Under the pieces are notes generated by a model, which saw only the letters and a program-made list of their open reading frames with translations, was not told the origin of the DNA and made no database searches. Made by a program: the position numbers and the translations under genes. Shown in pieces: positions 8,824 to 18,366 of a stretch of 64,000 nt of DNA; the stretch's first letter is position 1, and each line of letters begins with the position of its first letter. This DNA comes from Paraburkholderia caffeinitolerans (GTDB lineage: Bacteria > Pseudomonadota > Gammaproteobacteria > Burkholderiales > Burkholderiaceae), in contig NZ_CADIKL010000010.1 of NCBI RefSeq assembly GCF_902859945.1, positions 124,001 to 188,000 on the forward strand. The letters run 5' to 3'.

Positions 8824-10110
8824 TTAAGCGGTCAGGCGACGCGCCAGTCGCTCGAGCGAGCGCTCGGGATTCAGTATCTTGAGGCCGCCCACGCCCAGCA
8901 CGATGAGCAGCGCACCCGTCAGCAGCAGCCCTTGTTCGAAGCCCGCCGCCACGTTGTTGTTCGCGGCGCGGATCATCCAGCCCACCGCCGGCGGCGCAAC
9001 AATGCCGGCAATCCAGGCCACCGAATACTCGATCGCGAGCGCCGCGCCGCGCTGCTGCGGCGGCACGATCTGCGCGACCATCGCCGGGCCGAGCGAGTAG
9101 ATGATCGGCGTGGTGGAAATCGCCAGCGCGATCAGCACGACTTTCATGATCGGGCCGAAATCGCACACGGCTGTCGCCACGAGCAGCATGCCACCCACAG
9201 CGAGGCAAACGCATACGAAAGCGCCACGTGCGATACGCGAGGGCACGCCGCGCTTCATCAAGCGCTGCGAGAGCGCGGAAAGCACAATCCCAACCGGCGC
9301 GCTTGCCACCAGCAGCGCGGCGAACAACTGACCTGCGCGGCGCGGCGCATAGCCGAGACCTTCGCTCAGATACGCCGGCAGCCACGTGAGCACGAGCGCA
9401 AGCGTCAGGAACGCCGCGAAGTGCAGCGCGATAATGCAGGCGACCGTACGGTCGGCCAGCAGCGCACGATAGCTGATGCGCGCGCCGCTGTCGGCAACGT
9501 TGCGCTCATCCGTGGATTTCGTTGCGCGCGCATCGAGCGGCCCTTCGCGACCCGCCACGAGCCACAGGATCGCCCATGCCAGCCCGAGCGCCGCGAGCAC
9601 GATGAAGTTGGTGCGCCAGCCCCACTTGGCGTCGATCCACGGCACGGCAATGCCCGCCACCACCATGCCGAGCACGGCGCCCTGCTGGAACACGGACACT
9701 GGCAGATTGCGACGCTCGTCCGGAAACCACTTGTAGCAGGCATGAATCGCGATGGGCTGCGCCGGGCCCTCGCCCGCGCCCAGCATCACCCGGCACGCAA
9801 TCAGCATGCCGAGCGACGAACCATACGCAATCGGCAATTGCACGACGGCCCACAGCAAGGCCATGACCAGCAGCAGCCAGCGCGTAGGCAGGCGGTTCGA
9901 GAGAAACCCACCGGCCACGCCGGTCACCGCGAACAGGAAGAAGAAGCTGCCGGCAAGCAGTCCGTACTGCGCTGGAGAAAGGCCCAGCTCTTTCATCAGC
10001 GGCGCGGCCACGAGACCGAGCACGACCTTGTCGATAAAGTTGATGGCGATAAGCAAGAACAACATCGCCGTCATGAACCACGCGCGAGCGGGTTGATACG
10101 TGGGTTGCAT
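8824..10110 (-). CDS. MFS transporter (anion:cation symporter type)
   Basis: The protein has 428 residues and about 12 membrane helices. The N-terminal half has the ACS-family look: NFIDKVVLGLVAAPLMKELGLSPAQYGLLAGSFF, then GAGEGPAQPIAIHACYKWFPDERR. A cytoplasmic loop rich in charged residues (RATKSTDERNVADSG) splits the two halves. Such carriers import organic acids. It lies 73 bp downstream of the aldehyde dehydrogenase gene in the same direction, so it probably imports the substrate of that pathway or an intermediate. The substrate cannot be read from the sequence. Confidence 0.88.
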   Translation of the reverse strand: MQPTYQPARAWFMTAMLFLLIAINFIDKVVLGLVAAPLMKELGLSPAQYGLLAGSFFFLFAVTGVAGGFLSNRLPTRWLLLVMALLWAVVQLPIAYGSSLGMLIACRVMLGAGEGPAQPIAIHACYKWFPDERRNLPVSVFQQGAVLGMVVAGIAVPWIDAKWGWRTNFIVLAALGLAWAILWLVAGREGPLDARATKSTDERNVADSGARISYRALLADRTVACIIALHFAAFLTLALVLTWLPAYLSEGLGYAPRRAGQLFAALLVASAPVGIVLSALSQRLMKRGVPSRIARGAFVCVCLAVGGMLLVATAVCDFGPIMKVVLIALAISTTPIIYSLGPAMVAQIVPPQQRGAALAIEYSVAWIAGIVAPPAVGWMIRAANNNVAAGFEQGLLLTGALLIVLGVGGLKILNPERSLERLARRLTA

Positions 10111-10183
10111 GCCAGAGTTTCCGTGTCAGGGCGCGCGCGCCGCTAAAGCGCCGCCGCGCATATCGAAAGGCCGGTTGCCCGGT

Positions 10184-11644
10184 TCAGGACCGTGCGCCGA
10201 AGTACCAGCGCAGCACCGCTTTTTGCACAATGCCGCCATAAGGCGGATGAAACAGCTCGACGGGGAACCAGCGGTGTTCGGATAGCACGGCCTTCGCATG
10301 CGAAAGCTCGCGGAAACCTTCCTCGCCGTGGTAATTGCCGATGCCCGACATGCCGGTGCCGCCGAATGGCATGTCGTGATTCATCGCGTGCCAGCCCCAG
10401 TCATTGAGCGTCACGCCACCCGCATGCGTTTCGCGCAGCACGCGCTCGCTCTCGCTGCTGTCCGTGCCGAACCAGTAGAGCGCAAGCGGACGCTCGCCGT
10501 TGCGCACCCACGCAATCGCTTGGTCGAACGTGTCGTATTCCATCACGGGCAGCAGCGGGCCGAAGATCTCTTCGCGCGCGATGCGCATCTCCGGGCGAAC
10601 GCCCGTGATGATGTGCAACGGCACTTGCCGGCCATCGGGCTTGCCGGGTTTGCCGGGTTTGCCCTGTGCTGACGAGCCGCACACCGTGACCGTCGCGCCC
10701 AGCGCGCGCGCATCCTCGATCAGCGCGTACATGCGGTCGCGGCTGCGCGTATCGATCATCGCGGTGTAGTCCGCGCCGTCGCCGGCGAGTTTCGCGTACG
10801 CGCTCGCGGCGGCCGCCACGAACGCGCCCACGTGTTCGCGCGGCACCATCGCGTAGTCGGGCGCAACGCAGATCTGCCCGGCGTTCACGGTCTTGCCGTG
10901 CACGATCTTCCGCGCGGCGCGCGGCAGATCGGCCGAACGCGAAACGATCGCGGGCGACTTGCCACCCAGTTCGAGCGTGACGGGCGTGAGATTCTCCGCA
11001 GCAGCGCGCATCACATGCCGGCCCACGGCCGGCGAACCCGTAAAGACGAGATGGTCGAACGGCAGCGCGCAAAAGCGCTTTGCGCACTCGGCATCGCCTT
11101 CCACCACGCAAACGAACTTCTCACCCAGCGCTTCGGCCAACATCTTGCTCAACGCGCGCGACGACGCCGGCGCGTACTCCGAGGTCTTGATCATGCAGCG
11201 GTTGCCCGCGGCCAGCGCCGTTGCGAGCGGACCTAGCGCGAGATAGAACGGGAAATTCCACGGCACCACGATCCCGACCACGCCCTTGGGCTGATACTGA
11301 ACCCGTGCGCGATTCGTGGCGAACAGCAATTCCGTGGAGCGGCGCGAAGGCCGCATCCAGCGCCGCAGATGCTTGAGCAAATGGTCGATGTGGAGCAGCG
11401 AAGGCAGCAGATCCACAAGCATGGTTTCGGCGGTGGCGCGAACACTGAAGTCTTGCGTCGCCGCTACCGCGCATGCGTGCGCATGCGTGCGCAACCCTTC
11501 GCGCAGCCGGCGCAACGCATTGCGCCGCTGCTCATACGAGGGAAAAGGCGTTTCCGCAAACGCCGCGCGCATCGCCGAAAAGCGCTTGGCGATCTCGTCG
11601 CTATCGCGCGTTGCGTGTGGCAATTCTTGCTCTGTAAACTTCAT
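10184..11644 (-). CDS. Aldehyde dehydrogenase (coniferyl-aldehyde dehydrogenase-like)
   Basis: The protein has 486 residues of the ALDH superfamily. Visible active-site elements are PWNF (128-131), the general base Glu225 in LELGGKSP, and the nucleophile Cys259 in NAGQICVAPDY. The short N-terminus and the NAGQICVAPDYAMVPRE stretch match the coniferyl aldehyde dehydrogenase (CalB) branch. A GKPGKPGKPDG triplet repeat near residue 330 is an unusual small insertion. It lies 38 bp downstream of the TauD-type dioxygenase, which suggests that it oxidises the aldehyde released by that enzyme. The natural substrate is not known. Confidence 0.9.
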   Translation of the reverse strand: MKFTEQELPHATRDSDEIAKRFSAMRAAFAETPFPSYEQRRNALRRLREGLRTHAHACAVAATQDFSVRATAETMLVDLLPSLLHIDHLLKHLRRWMRPSRRSTELLFATNRARVQYQPKGVVGIVVPWNFPFYLALGPLATALAAGNRCMIKTSEYAPASSRALSKMLAEALGEKFVCVVEGDAECAKRFCALPFDHLVFTGSPAVGRHVMRAAAENLTPVTLELGGKSPAIVSRSADLPRAARKIVHGKTVNAGQICVAPDYAMVPREHVGAFVAAAASAYAKLAGDGADYTAMIDTRSRDRMYALIEDARALGATVTVCGSSAQGKPGKPGKPDGRQVPLHIITGVRPEMRIAREEIFGPLLPVMEYDTFDQAIAWVRNGERPLALYWFGTDSSESERVLRETHAGGVTLNDWGWHAMNHDMPFGGTGMSGIGNYHGEEGFRELSHAKAVLSEHRWFPVELFHPPYGGIVQKAVLRWYFGARS

Positions 11645-11682
11645 TTGATTCGCTCTACTGTATATCGGAAGATCGATGCCGT

Positions 11683-12594
11683 TTAAACCGGCACGTCACC
11701 GATGACCGTCGCGCGCAGCATGCGCCGGCGCGCCGGGAAATAGTCCTGAATCGCGTAATGCTGGGTGGACCGGTTGTCCCAGAACGCAATCGTGTTCGGC
11801 CGCCACTTGAGGCGCACCTGATACTCGGGCGCGGCAGCCTGGCGGAACAGGTATTGCAGCAGGTCCATTTCGGCGAGGCGGAAGTCGAAGCCAAAGCGCA
11901 CTTCGTTTTTCTCCATGTAGTTCACCAGATGGGTGGTGAACGCCTCGTTCACGTAAAGCACGCGCTCGCCCGATTCGGGGTGGGTGCGCACGACCGGATG
12001 AATCGCGGGCGGGAAAGCGGCACGACGCGCGTCTCGCTCCTCGGGCGTCATGCGCGTGCCGAATGCGGGCAGCAGATCATGCACCGCGAACAAACCTTCC
12101 AGCGCATCGCGCGTGGCTTCGGGCAGCTTCGCATACGCGGCCGCCATGTTCACCCAGATCGTGTCGCCGCCGACCTTGGGGCATTCGATACAACGCAGCA
12201 TCGAGCCCATCGAGGGGCGTGCGCGCCAGCTCACGTCGGAGTGGTAGATATTTTCGCGGCCGGGGATCTTGCCGTCGCCGCCGAGCACGACCAGCTCCGG
12301 ATGATCGGGATGATGCGGAAACACCGGGTGCACTTCGAGCTCGCCAAAGCGGCGCGCCAGCGCGACTTGCTGCTCCGCCGTGATGTCCTGATCGCGGAAC
12401 ACCAGCAGCTTGTGCTCGACCAGCGCAGCGCGCAGCGCAGCGTACTGGTCGTCGTCGAGCGGTGCGGTGAGGTCGATGTTGCCGATCTCCACGCCGATCG
12501 AGGGCGCGATCGGCTCGACGCTAAACGAAGTCTTCAGGACGCTCGAGCGCACGATCGAAGCGCTTTCAGCAAGGGGGTTCCCGACTGCTTGCAT
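11683..12594 (-). CDS. TauD/TfdA-family Fe(II)/2-oxoglutarate dioxygenase
   Basis: The protein has 303 residues. The iron triad is visible as His118-x-Asp120 (IYHSDVSW) and His279 (NRSTQHYA), with an Arg pair at 290-291 to bind 2-oxoglutarate. Family members cleave taurine (TauD), alkyl sulfate esters (AtsK) or aryloxy acids (TfdA) by hydroxylation, releasing an aldehyde or ketone. The next gene is an aldehyde dehydrogenase, consistent with an aldehyde-yielding reaction. The gene faces a TetR regulator across a short palindrome-bearing gap. AtsK-like alkyl-sulfatase action is attractive given the other sulfatases nearby but is only an inference. Confidence 0.9.
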   Translation of the reverse strand: MQAVGNPLAESASIVRSSVLKTSFSVEPIAPSIGVEIGNIDLTAPLDDDQYAALRAALVEHKLLVFRDQDITAEQQVALARRFGELEVHPVFPHHPDHPELVVLGGDGKIPGRENIYHSDVSWRARPSMGSMLRCIECPKVGGDTIWVNMAAAYAKLPEATRDALEGLFAVHDLLPAFGTRMTPEERDARRAAFPPAIHPVVRTHPESGERVLYVNEAFTTHLVNYMEKNEVRFGFDFRLAEMDLLQYLFRQAAAPEYQVRLKWRPNTIAFWDNRSTQHYAIQDYFPARRRMLRATVIGDVPV

Positions 12595-12632
12595 GACTCT
12601 CTCCAGAATGATTCAATTCGCCGGCGTTAAAA

Positions 12633-12673
12633 GATACCGGCGGGTATCGTTTCAAAGGATGCTATCGGGTATC
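12633..12673. promoter_or_regulatory. Palindromic operator in dioxygenase-tetR divergent region
   Basis: A perfect dyad GATACC-GGCG-GGTATC occupies 12633-12648. A degraded second copy, GATGCT-ATCG-GGTATC, lies at 12658-12673, 25 bp further on. Both sit in the 107 bp gap between the dioxygenase gene (leftward) and the tetR gene (rightward), the usual place for a TetR-family operator that controls both. A similar dyad occurs before the acyl-CoA synthetase gene. Confidence 0.7.
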
Positions 12674-12701
12674 ATTTGGTGGGTCAACCAAGGGTTTTCC
12701 C

Positions 12702-13433
12702 ATGCCGAATCCAATCGCTCAACCCGATCCACCGCTGTCCGAGGCTCTCGAAAGCGGGGACGGATTTGTCGCACCGCGCTACCGCAGCGGCCAGCGTTCG
12801 GCGGATGCGTTGCTGGAGGCCGGACGCACGCTGCTTATCGATATCAGCTATGAGGCGCTAAGCATCAACGATCTATGTAGCGAGGCCCATCTCACCAAGG
12901 GCGCGTTCTATCGCCGCTTCGAAAGCAAAGATGCTTTTTTTCATGCCTTGCAACGGCTCGCGCTGGACGACGCGCAACGGGTCCAGCAAGAGTTGGTGGA
13001 TGCGATGGCATGCGCTGGCGGCACGCCGGCGACGCTCGCCGAACGCGCGCATGAAGTGGTCGAGGCAATGCGTTTGTGGCATTTGCGCCACTGTGGGGTG
13101 ATACGCGCGTCGCTGCAGCGGCGCGATCACACGTCGGACGGTTGGCAACCCATCAAGGAGTTCGGGCGCGGCTTCGTGATGGATGTGAGCGCGCATCTGC
13201 TGCGCTTGCCCGAGCTACGGCGCAGCAGGCGCGCTGGCGAACGCTTGCCCATGGCGTTCCAGGCAATGATCGCCACGATGGTCAATGCTGCGCTCAACGA
13301 TCCGGGGCCGCTACACCTCGCCGATGCAGCCATGACCGACGCGCTCGCCGAAATGCTGACGCTTTACGTAGCGAACAGCGCGGCCGATACGGCAAAAAAG
13401 AGCGCATCGGGCGCGGGTTCCAAGAAGACCTGA
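12702..13433 (+). CDS. TetR/AcrR-family transcriptional regulator
   Basis: The protein has 243 residues. A ~27-residue lead precedes the HTH domain, which reads RSADALLEAGRTLLIDISYEALSINDLCSEAHLTKGAFYRRFESKDAFFHAL, the standard TetR N-terminal fold with the GAFYRRF recognition turn. The C-terminal ligand domain is unclassified. A Lys/Ser/Ala-rich tail ends the protein. It is divergent from the dioxygenase operon and probably represses it, and itself, through the palindrome between them. Confidence 0.9.
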   Translation: MPNPIAQPDPPLSEALESGDGFVAPRYRSGQRSADALLEAGRTLLIDISYEALSINDLCSEAHLTKGAFYRRFESKDAFFHALQRLALDDAQRVQQELVDAMACAGGTPATLAERAHEVVEAMRLWHLRHCGVIRASLQRRDHTSDGWQPIKEFGRGFVMDVSAHLLRLPELRRSRRAGERLPMAFQAMIATMVNAALNDPGPLHLADAAMTDALAEMLTLYVANSAADTAKKSASGAGSKKT

Positions 13434-13485
13434 TTACACGAATTGACCGGATTGCGCCGGTCGCGCGGATCGCCTGCGTGCCGCC

Positions 13486-15483
13486 TCAGCGCGCAACGCC
13501 GTCCATCGGGGCCGGAGTATCTGACACGTCGCCCTCGGGCGGCGTGTGATGGTTGCCCTCCACGAGCGGCAGCCAGACCACGATCTCGGCACCTCCGCCT
13601 CCGCGCAGCGCGGCGCGCACGCGCCCGTCGTGCGCTTCAACGATGGAGCGCACGATCGACAGCCCCAGCCCCATGCCGTGCGGCTTGGTGGTATAGAACG
13701 GCTCGAACAGCTGCTCGGGGCAGGAGACGCGAAAACCACTGCCGCGATCCGAAACCGCGATTTCAACGCCCTTGCCCACCTGTCTCGTCACGAGGGTCAG
13801 CACCCGGTCGGCAGGGGCCGAATCGTGCATGGCGTCCATCGCGTTCACTGCGAGATTGAGCAGCACCTGCTGAAGCTGAACGTGGTCGCCCATGACCTCG
13901 AGATCTTCAGCCGCGAATTGCGCATCGATGCGAATCGCGCGCCGCCTCGCTTCGGGCTCGAGCAGCGGCAGCGAGTCCTTGAGCGTGGCGTCGACCGGGA
14001 TCGGCGAGAACACGATGCTCTGCTTCTGCAGCAAGGCGCGCAGGCGCTGCACGACGTCGTTGGCCCGCAAAGCGTCGCGTTTGACGTCGGAGAGAATCTC
14101 CTGGAGTTCGCCCACGTCGGCGTGCTGCGAAGTCACGATCAACTCGGCAGCGTCCGCGTTGCTCAGGATCGCCCCCAGCGGCTGGCCAACCTCGTGCGCG
14201 ATCGAAGCGCTCAACTCGCCCGCGGCGGCAAAGCGGGCCGCGCGCGCGAGTTCGTTGCTGCGCGCAGCGGCCTCGGCCTCGGCATCGCGCCGTTTGCGGC
14301 GCTGCGCGAGCAAGGCGACGATGGTGAGCGCCTGCGCGATCACCACCGCCAGCAGCGTCAGCATCGTGCCGCGATACTCGCGAAAGATCGACGGCGGGAA
14401 ATTAACCAGCTGGCAGTCGGCGGGCAGGCTCGCGACCGACAAGCCAAAACGCTCGAACTCGGCTACGTTAGCCACGCAGTGCGACGGCATGGGCGGCAGC
14501 GCGACGTTCGTGAATTTCCCGCCGTTGCGCAGGATCGCGACTGCGGTTTTCCCCGTATTGGTGCCGTTTTCGGCCAGATCGTAGACGACTCCGGCGGTAA
14601 TGCCGCCCTCGATATAAGTGGAATACCAGCCATAGATAGGCGCATGGCTCGCCCGCACCATGGACGGCAGAAGCTGATACGGAAAGTAGCGATGGCCTTC
14701 CTTGTCCCGGTAGACGGTCGTGTAGATCACCACGTCGTCTTTCCCGAGTCCCGCGAGCCGCTTCTCCATCTCGCCCAGCCCGAGCCCCTCCCAGCGTTCC
14801 ACCGTGGTCCAGCGCCCCGGCTCGCGGTTCGCCGTGCGGATTACGCGATCGATCATTTCCGTATCCACGTCGGTCACTCCGCCCACAACGACGAGGCGGT
14901 GCGCCCGAGGCTGGAGCGTCCGCGCGAGCGCGAGCGTCTTGCCGACGTCGGTGCCGAACGGCATCACCGCGATTTCCGGGGGCAGCGTGCGCCCGACCAT
15001 CCAGTTTTCCGCCACGCTCGAAAACAAAACAGGCGTGCCGGGCCAGAGCTTTGCGCGATGCTGCAACACGAAGTCGGCGGCATGTGTGCCGAGCACGACA
15101 ATGAGATCGATGCGCTGTCCCTTGTACTTCTTTTGCATCAACGCGAGGAATTCCTGCGTGAGGTCCTCGTCGCCAAAACGGAATCCATCGATCGAGTCGA
15201 GATAGACCTCGGCGCCGCCGGGCATTTCGGCGTCGAGCACGCTGCGAATGGCCCGGATCTGCACGAACACCGCGGGCTGGCTGGGATCGGCGCCGGTCAA
15301 AAGCAGCACGCGAGCGGGTTCGGCTGCCACGGACGCCGTGGTTACGCCCAGACAGCAGAGCAAAAGCCCCAGACGGATCGCGTTCGCCAGCAGCACAGCC
15401 ACCCCACGCACCGATGCGTAAAGCCTCCACCGCACGCCAGGCACGCGCAGCGCTTCAACGGGGTATTCGAAGGCTTTTTCCAT
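13486..15483 (-). CDS. Sensor histidine kinase with ABC-type substrate-binding sensor domain
   Basis: The protein has 665 residues from the ATG at 15483; an in-frame GTG at 15582 would add 33. A membrane/signal helix (about 30-52) leads to a periplasmic ABC_sub_bind-like domain (about 57-365: RVLLLTGADPSQPAVF, IDLIVVLGTHAADF, GTPVLFSSV). A second helix lies at 373-393. The kinase core has H-box SIAHEVGQPL with His430, N-box LLNLAVNAMDA, SDRGSGF, and FEPFYTTK / GMGLGLSI lids. It signals presence of a bound ligand. The FixJ-like regulator lies just upstream in the same direction and is the probable partner. Confidence 0.9.
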   Translation of the reverse strand: MEKAFEYPVEALRVPGVRWRLYASVRGVAVLLANAIRLGLLLCCLGVTTASVAAEPARVLLLTGADPSQPAVFVQIRAIRSVLDAEMPGGAEVYLDSIDGFRFGDEDLTQEFLALMQKKYKGQRIDLIVVLGTHAADFVLQHRAKLWPGTPVLFSSVAENWMVGRTLPPEIAVMPFGTDVGKTLALARTLQPRAHRLVVVGGVTDVDTEMIDRVIRTANREPGRWTTVERWEGLGLGEMEKRLAGLGKDDVVIYTTVYRDKEGHRYFPYQLLPSMVRASHAPIYGWYSTYIEGGITAGVVYDLAENGTNTGKTAVAILRNGGKFTNVALPPMPSHCVANVAEFERFGLSVASLPADCQLVNFPPSIFREYRGTMLTLLAVVIAQALTIVALLAQRRKRRDAEAEAAARSNELARAARFAAAGELSASIAHEVGQPLGAILSNADAAELIVTSQHADVGELQEILSDVKRDALRANDVVQRLRALLQKQSIVFSPIPVDATLKDSLPLLEPEARRRAIRIDAQFAAEDLEVMGDHVQLQQVLLNLAVNAMDAMHDSAPADRVLTLVTRQVGKGVEIAVSDRGSGFRVSCPEQLFEPFYTTKPHGMGLGLSIVRSIVEAHDGRVRAALRGGGGAEIVVWLPLVEGNHHTPPEGDVSDTPAPMDGVAR

Positions 15484-15883
15484 TCGGACGGTAATGGCTA
15501 TTACTGCGGGCGGCAATCGCGCTGAACTGCGTGATGCCCCATGCCGGAGCAGCGCGGAAATGAGGCGATCGGCATCGATCACGCCGATCGCGTAATGTTA
15601 ATTGGATATTGGCCGTTGTCCAGTTCGATCCAGGGACGAAACAAACTAATTGACTAATTGACTAAATGCGCGGCAACGGCTAGTAGCAACGAAATACCCG
15701 GAATAAGTCGTGCCAATACTCGTTTCAGCAGTCGAAACTTCGCCGCAATTCCATGATTGCCGAATAGCTTATTCCACATGGCAATTAGCGGCGCGCCGGC
15801 GAGAGTCTTTCGGCGCATCGAGCGCGAATACTCGCGCTGCGGAAAACAAAGCGGATTCGCGCGCCGGCGCGCGCGAAAAGACG
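15484..15883. other. Gap between FixJ-like regulator and kinase genes
   Basis: About 400 bp, AT-richer than its surroundings, with a tandem CTAATTGA repeat near 15646-15663. A leftward frame from 15821 could encode a ~54-residue protein with one hydrophobic segment (LIPGISLLLAVAAHL), but it has no ribosome-binding site and is not called as a gene. The gap could hold a separate promoter for the kinase gene. Confidence 0.3.
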
Positions 15884-16498
15884 CTATTGCATGAGCGGCA
15901 TGCTCACCGCCGATTCGGCGCGGCGCAGCAATTCGGCCAGCGAAGTGGCCTCGAACTTTTGCATCAATCCCGCACGGCAACTCTTGATCGTACGCTCGGA
16001 GAGCCCGAGTTGCGCGGCGATCTGCTTGTTGCGCAGCCCGCCGACGATGCCGCGCAGCACGGCCTTCTCGCGGTCGCCGAGGTCGACGCAGGGCTGTTCG
16101 ACAGGCGGCGGCATCTCGTTCGCCGGCCCGTGCAGCGCCGCATCGAGCGCGTCGAACAACGTGCGCCGGTCGAACGGCTTGAGCAGGAAGTCAACGGCGC
16201 CCGCCTTCATGGCCTTGACCGTTCTGGGAACGTCGCTATAGGCGCTCATGAAAACCACGGGCAGCGCGCGCGGATGGCGCAACAGCGCCTGCTGGAGTTC
16301 CAGCCCGCTCGGCCCGCCCAACTCGAGATCGAGCAGAATGCAACCCGAGCGCGCGTCGGGTTCGCTGACGAGATACTCGCCCGCGGACGCATAATCGCGC
16401 ACGTCATAACCGGCGCCGTGAAGAAGACGTCTTAATGCAACTCGCATCGACGCGTCGTCGTCAACAACGTGAATCACCGTATTTTTAGGCTCGATCAC
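15884..16498 (-). CDS. FixJ/NarL-type response regulator
   Basis: The protein has 204 residues from a GTG at 16498, preferred because GGAGAGAG lies seven bases upstream. The in-frame ATG at 16534 lacks a comparable site. Receiver domain: acidic DDD near 13-15, phospho-acceptor Asp57 in CILLDLELGG, and KPF. LuxR-type HTH near the C-terminus: LRNKQIAAQLGLSERTIKSCRAGLMQKF. The kinase gene follows on the same strand, so these form a two-component pair. Its HTH is nearly identical in pattern to that of the orphan regulator at 53.2-53.8 kb. Confidence 0.9.
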   Translation of the reverse strand: MIEPKNTVIHVVDDDASMRVALRRLLHGAGYDVRDYASAGEYLVSEPDARSGCILLDLELGGPSGLELQQALLRHPRALPVVFMSAYSDVPRTVKAMKAGAVDFLLKPFDRRTLFDALDAALHGPANEMPPPVEQPCVDLGDREKAVLRGIVGGLRNKQIAAQLGLSERTIKSCRAGLMQKFEATSLAELLRRAESAVSMPLMQ

Positions 16499-16842
16499 GG
16501 CTCTCTCCAATATCGTGCGGCGCACCGATTTCATCCGGATGCCACCGCAATCTTAGACGATAAGCACGCGGGTCGTAAGCTAACGTCATATCGACCCGGC
16601 ATTCGCCGCTACACGCGCATTTATATCAGCAATTCAAAATCTGCATGCCGGGCTTGGCATTTCTCTATTCGTTCTTACCCTAGGTAGGAAGCACCGGCGC
16701 AAGTGTACACTCCGATTGTGAAAATTCGGAATCTTTTGCGTAAAAGGCACAAAGAAGCCCATTAACGGACCGAATTAAAAAGCAAAGACCGGTCTAATTG
16801 GCCCGGCCTGGAAAGGACTGAAACAAGCGGTAATTTCAGCCC
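16499..16842. other. AT-rich gap with stem-loop after acyl-CoA synthetase gene
   Basis: 344 bp without a gene. GGACTGAAA (16815-16823) pairs with TTTCAGCCC (16834-16842) directly after the stop codon of the leftward acyl-CoA synthetase gene and may act as its terminator, though no T-run follows. The rest presumably holds the promoter of the FixJ-like regulator. Nothing else was recognised. Confidence 0.4.
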
Positions 16843-18345
16843 TTACGCATCGCTGCGCAGCGATGCCTTGGCCAGCTTGCCCGTTGGCGTGCGGGGCAGC
16901 GTTTCGCGCACGATGTACTCGCGCGGGATCTTGTACTTCGCGAGTTGCGAAGCGAGAAATCCGTTAATGGCCACTTCGTCGAGCGGTTCGCCCGGAACCG
17001 GTACGACATAGGCCACTACCGTTTCGCCCCATTCGGGATGCGGGCGCCCCACCACAGCCACGTCGCGCACCGAAGGATGCGCGATCAGCACGTCCTCGAC
17101 TTCCTTCGAATACACGTTCTCGCCGCCGGTCACGATCATGTCCTTGCTGCGGTCGACAACGAATAGATAGCCGTCCTCGTCCATGCGCACGAGGTCGCCC
17201 GTGTGGTACCAGCCGTCGACGATCGCCTCGGCGGTTGCCTCCGGCGCATAAAGATAGCTCTGCATCAGCGAAGCGGCCTTGAGCCAGATTTCACCCACAT
17301 CGCCCGGGCGCGCCTCTTGCCCGTTCTCGCGCACCACGCGCATCTGAACGCCACTCATGGGCTTGCTGCCGATCGAACCCGCCTTGGCGACCTGCTCATG
17401 GGGCTCGAGAACCGTGCCGGCCGGCCCCGTTTCAGTCATGCCGAACACCTGGTAAAACCGCTCGCTGCGATACGCGGCCATGAGTCGCCGCGCGGTATCG
17501 GCGCCAATCGGGCCGCCGCCATATACCCACGCGCGCACGGAATCCAGCGCGTAGTCCTCGATTTTCAGGCCCATCTGCAACGGCAGCAGATAGGACACCG
17601 GCGCACCGAAATAGAGCGTCACCTGCTCCGCCTGCACGATTTCCAGAAAAGCCTGCGGATGGTATTCGCGCAGCAGCACGAGTGTGCCACCCACATAAAG
17701 CGTGCCGACCATCCAGTTGTTCAGCGGCGACGAATGCCACAACGGCATTGCAATCAGCGTGCGCTCGTCCGGCGTCATGCCCAAGCCCACAACCGCGCCC
17801 TCTGCCGCACTGCACACAGCATGGTGGCTCATCAGACAGCCCTTCGGGCGCCCGGTTGTGCCCGAGGTGTAAAGCACCTGGGCAATCGAATCGTCGGCGG
17901 GAAGCACGCCTTCGAAAGGCGCAGCGGCTTCGACCAGTTTGTCGAACGACGCATGCCCCGCCAGCGCGCTATCCGTGCCAAGGCGTACGCCCGGCGCCGT
18001 GAGCCGCTCGACCACGGGTTGCAGCGCACCATCGAAAATGGCCAGACTCACGCGCGCGTGCGCGAGGATGTAATCGACCTCGGGTGCCTGCAGCTTGTGA
18101 TTAACGGGTACCACGGCCGCGCCCATGCGCCATGCACCGAGCATGGCGAACACGAAGCCCGGCGTGTTGAAGCACATCAGCGCGACCCGGTCGCCCGCGC
18201 CCACGCCGTGCTGCGCGAACACACGCGCGGCGCGGCGGCCTAGCTCGTCGGCCTCGGCATAGGTCCAGGTGCGGCCCGCGTAACGGACGAATGGCTTGTC
18301 CGGATGTGCGCGGACCTTGTCGTCAAAGAGAGAAACGATATTCAT
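16843..18345 (-). CDS. AMP-dependent acyl-CoA synthetase
   Basis: The protein has 500 residues of the ANL adenylate-forming superfamily. The phosphate loop is VLYTSGTTGRPKGCLMSH. Further motifs are FQVFGMTETG-like YQVFGMTETGPAG, YHTGDLVRMDEDGYLFVVDRSKDMIVTGGENVYSKEVED, and a C-terminal PRTPTGKLAK with the catalytic Lys. It activates a carboxylic acid to its CoA ester; chain type is unclear. A TTG at 18354 is an alternative start. The upstream region carries a dyad similar to the tetR operator at 12.6 kb, suggesting shared control. Confidence 0.92.
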   Translation of the reverse strand: MNIVSLFDDKVRAHPDKPFVRYAGRTWTYAEADELGRRAARVFAQHGVGAGDRVALMCFNTPGFVFAMLGAWRMGAAVVPVNHKLQAPEVDYILAHARVSLAIFDGALQPVVERLTAPGVRLGTDSALAGHASFDKLVEAAAPFEGVLPADDSIAQVLYTSGTTGRPKGCLMSHHAVCSAAEGAVVGLGMTPDERTLIAMPLWHSSPLNNWMVGTLYVGGTLVLLREYHPQAFLEIVQAEQVTLYFGAPVSYLLPLQMGLKIEDYALDSVRAWVYGGGPIGADTARRLMAAYRSERFYQVFGMTETGPAGTVLEPHEQVAKAGSIGSKPMSGVQMRVVRENGQEARPGDVGEIWLKAASLMQSYLYAPEATAEAIVDGWYHTGDLVRMDEDGYLFVVDRSKDMIVTGGENVYSKEVEDVLIAHPSVRDVAVVGRPHPEWGETVVAYVVPVPGEPLDEVAINGFLASQLAKYKIPREYIVRETLPRTPTGKLAKASLRSDA

Positions 18346-18366
18346 GGGGAGCAAATCGATTGAGCA

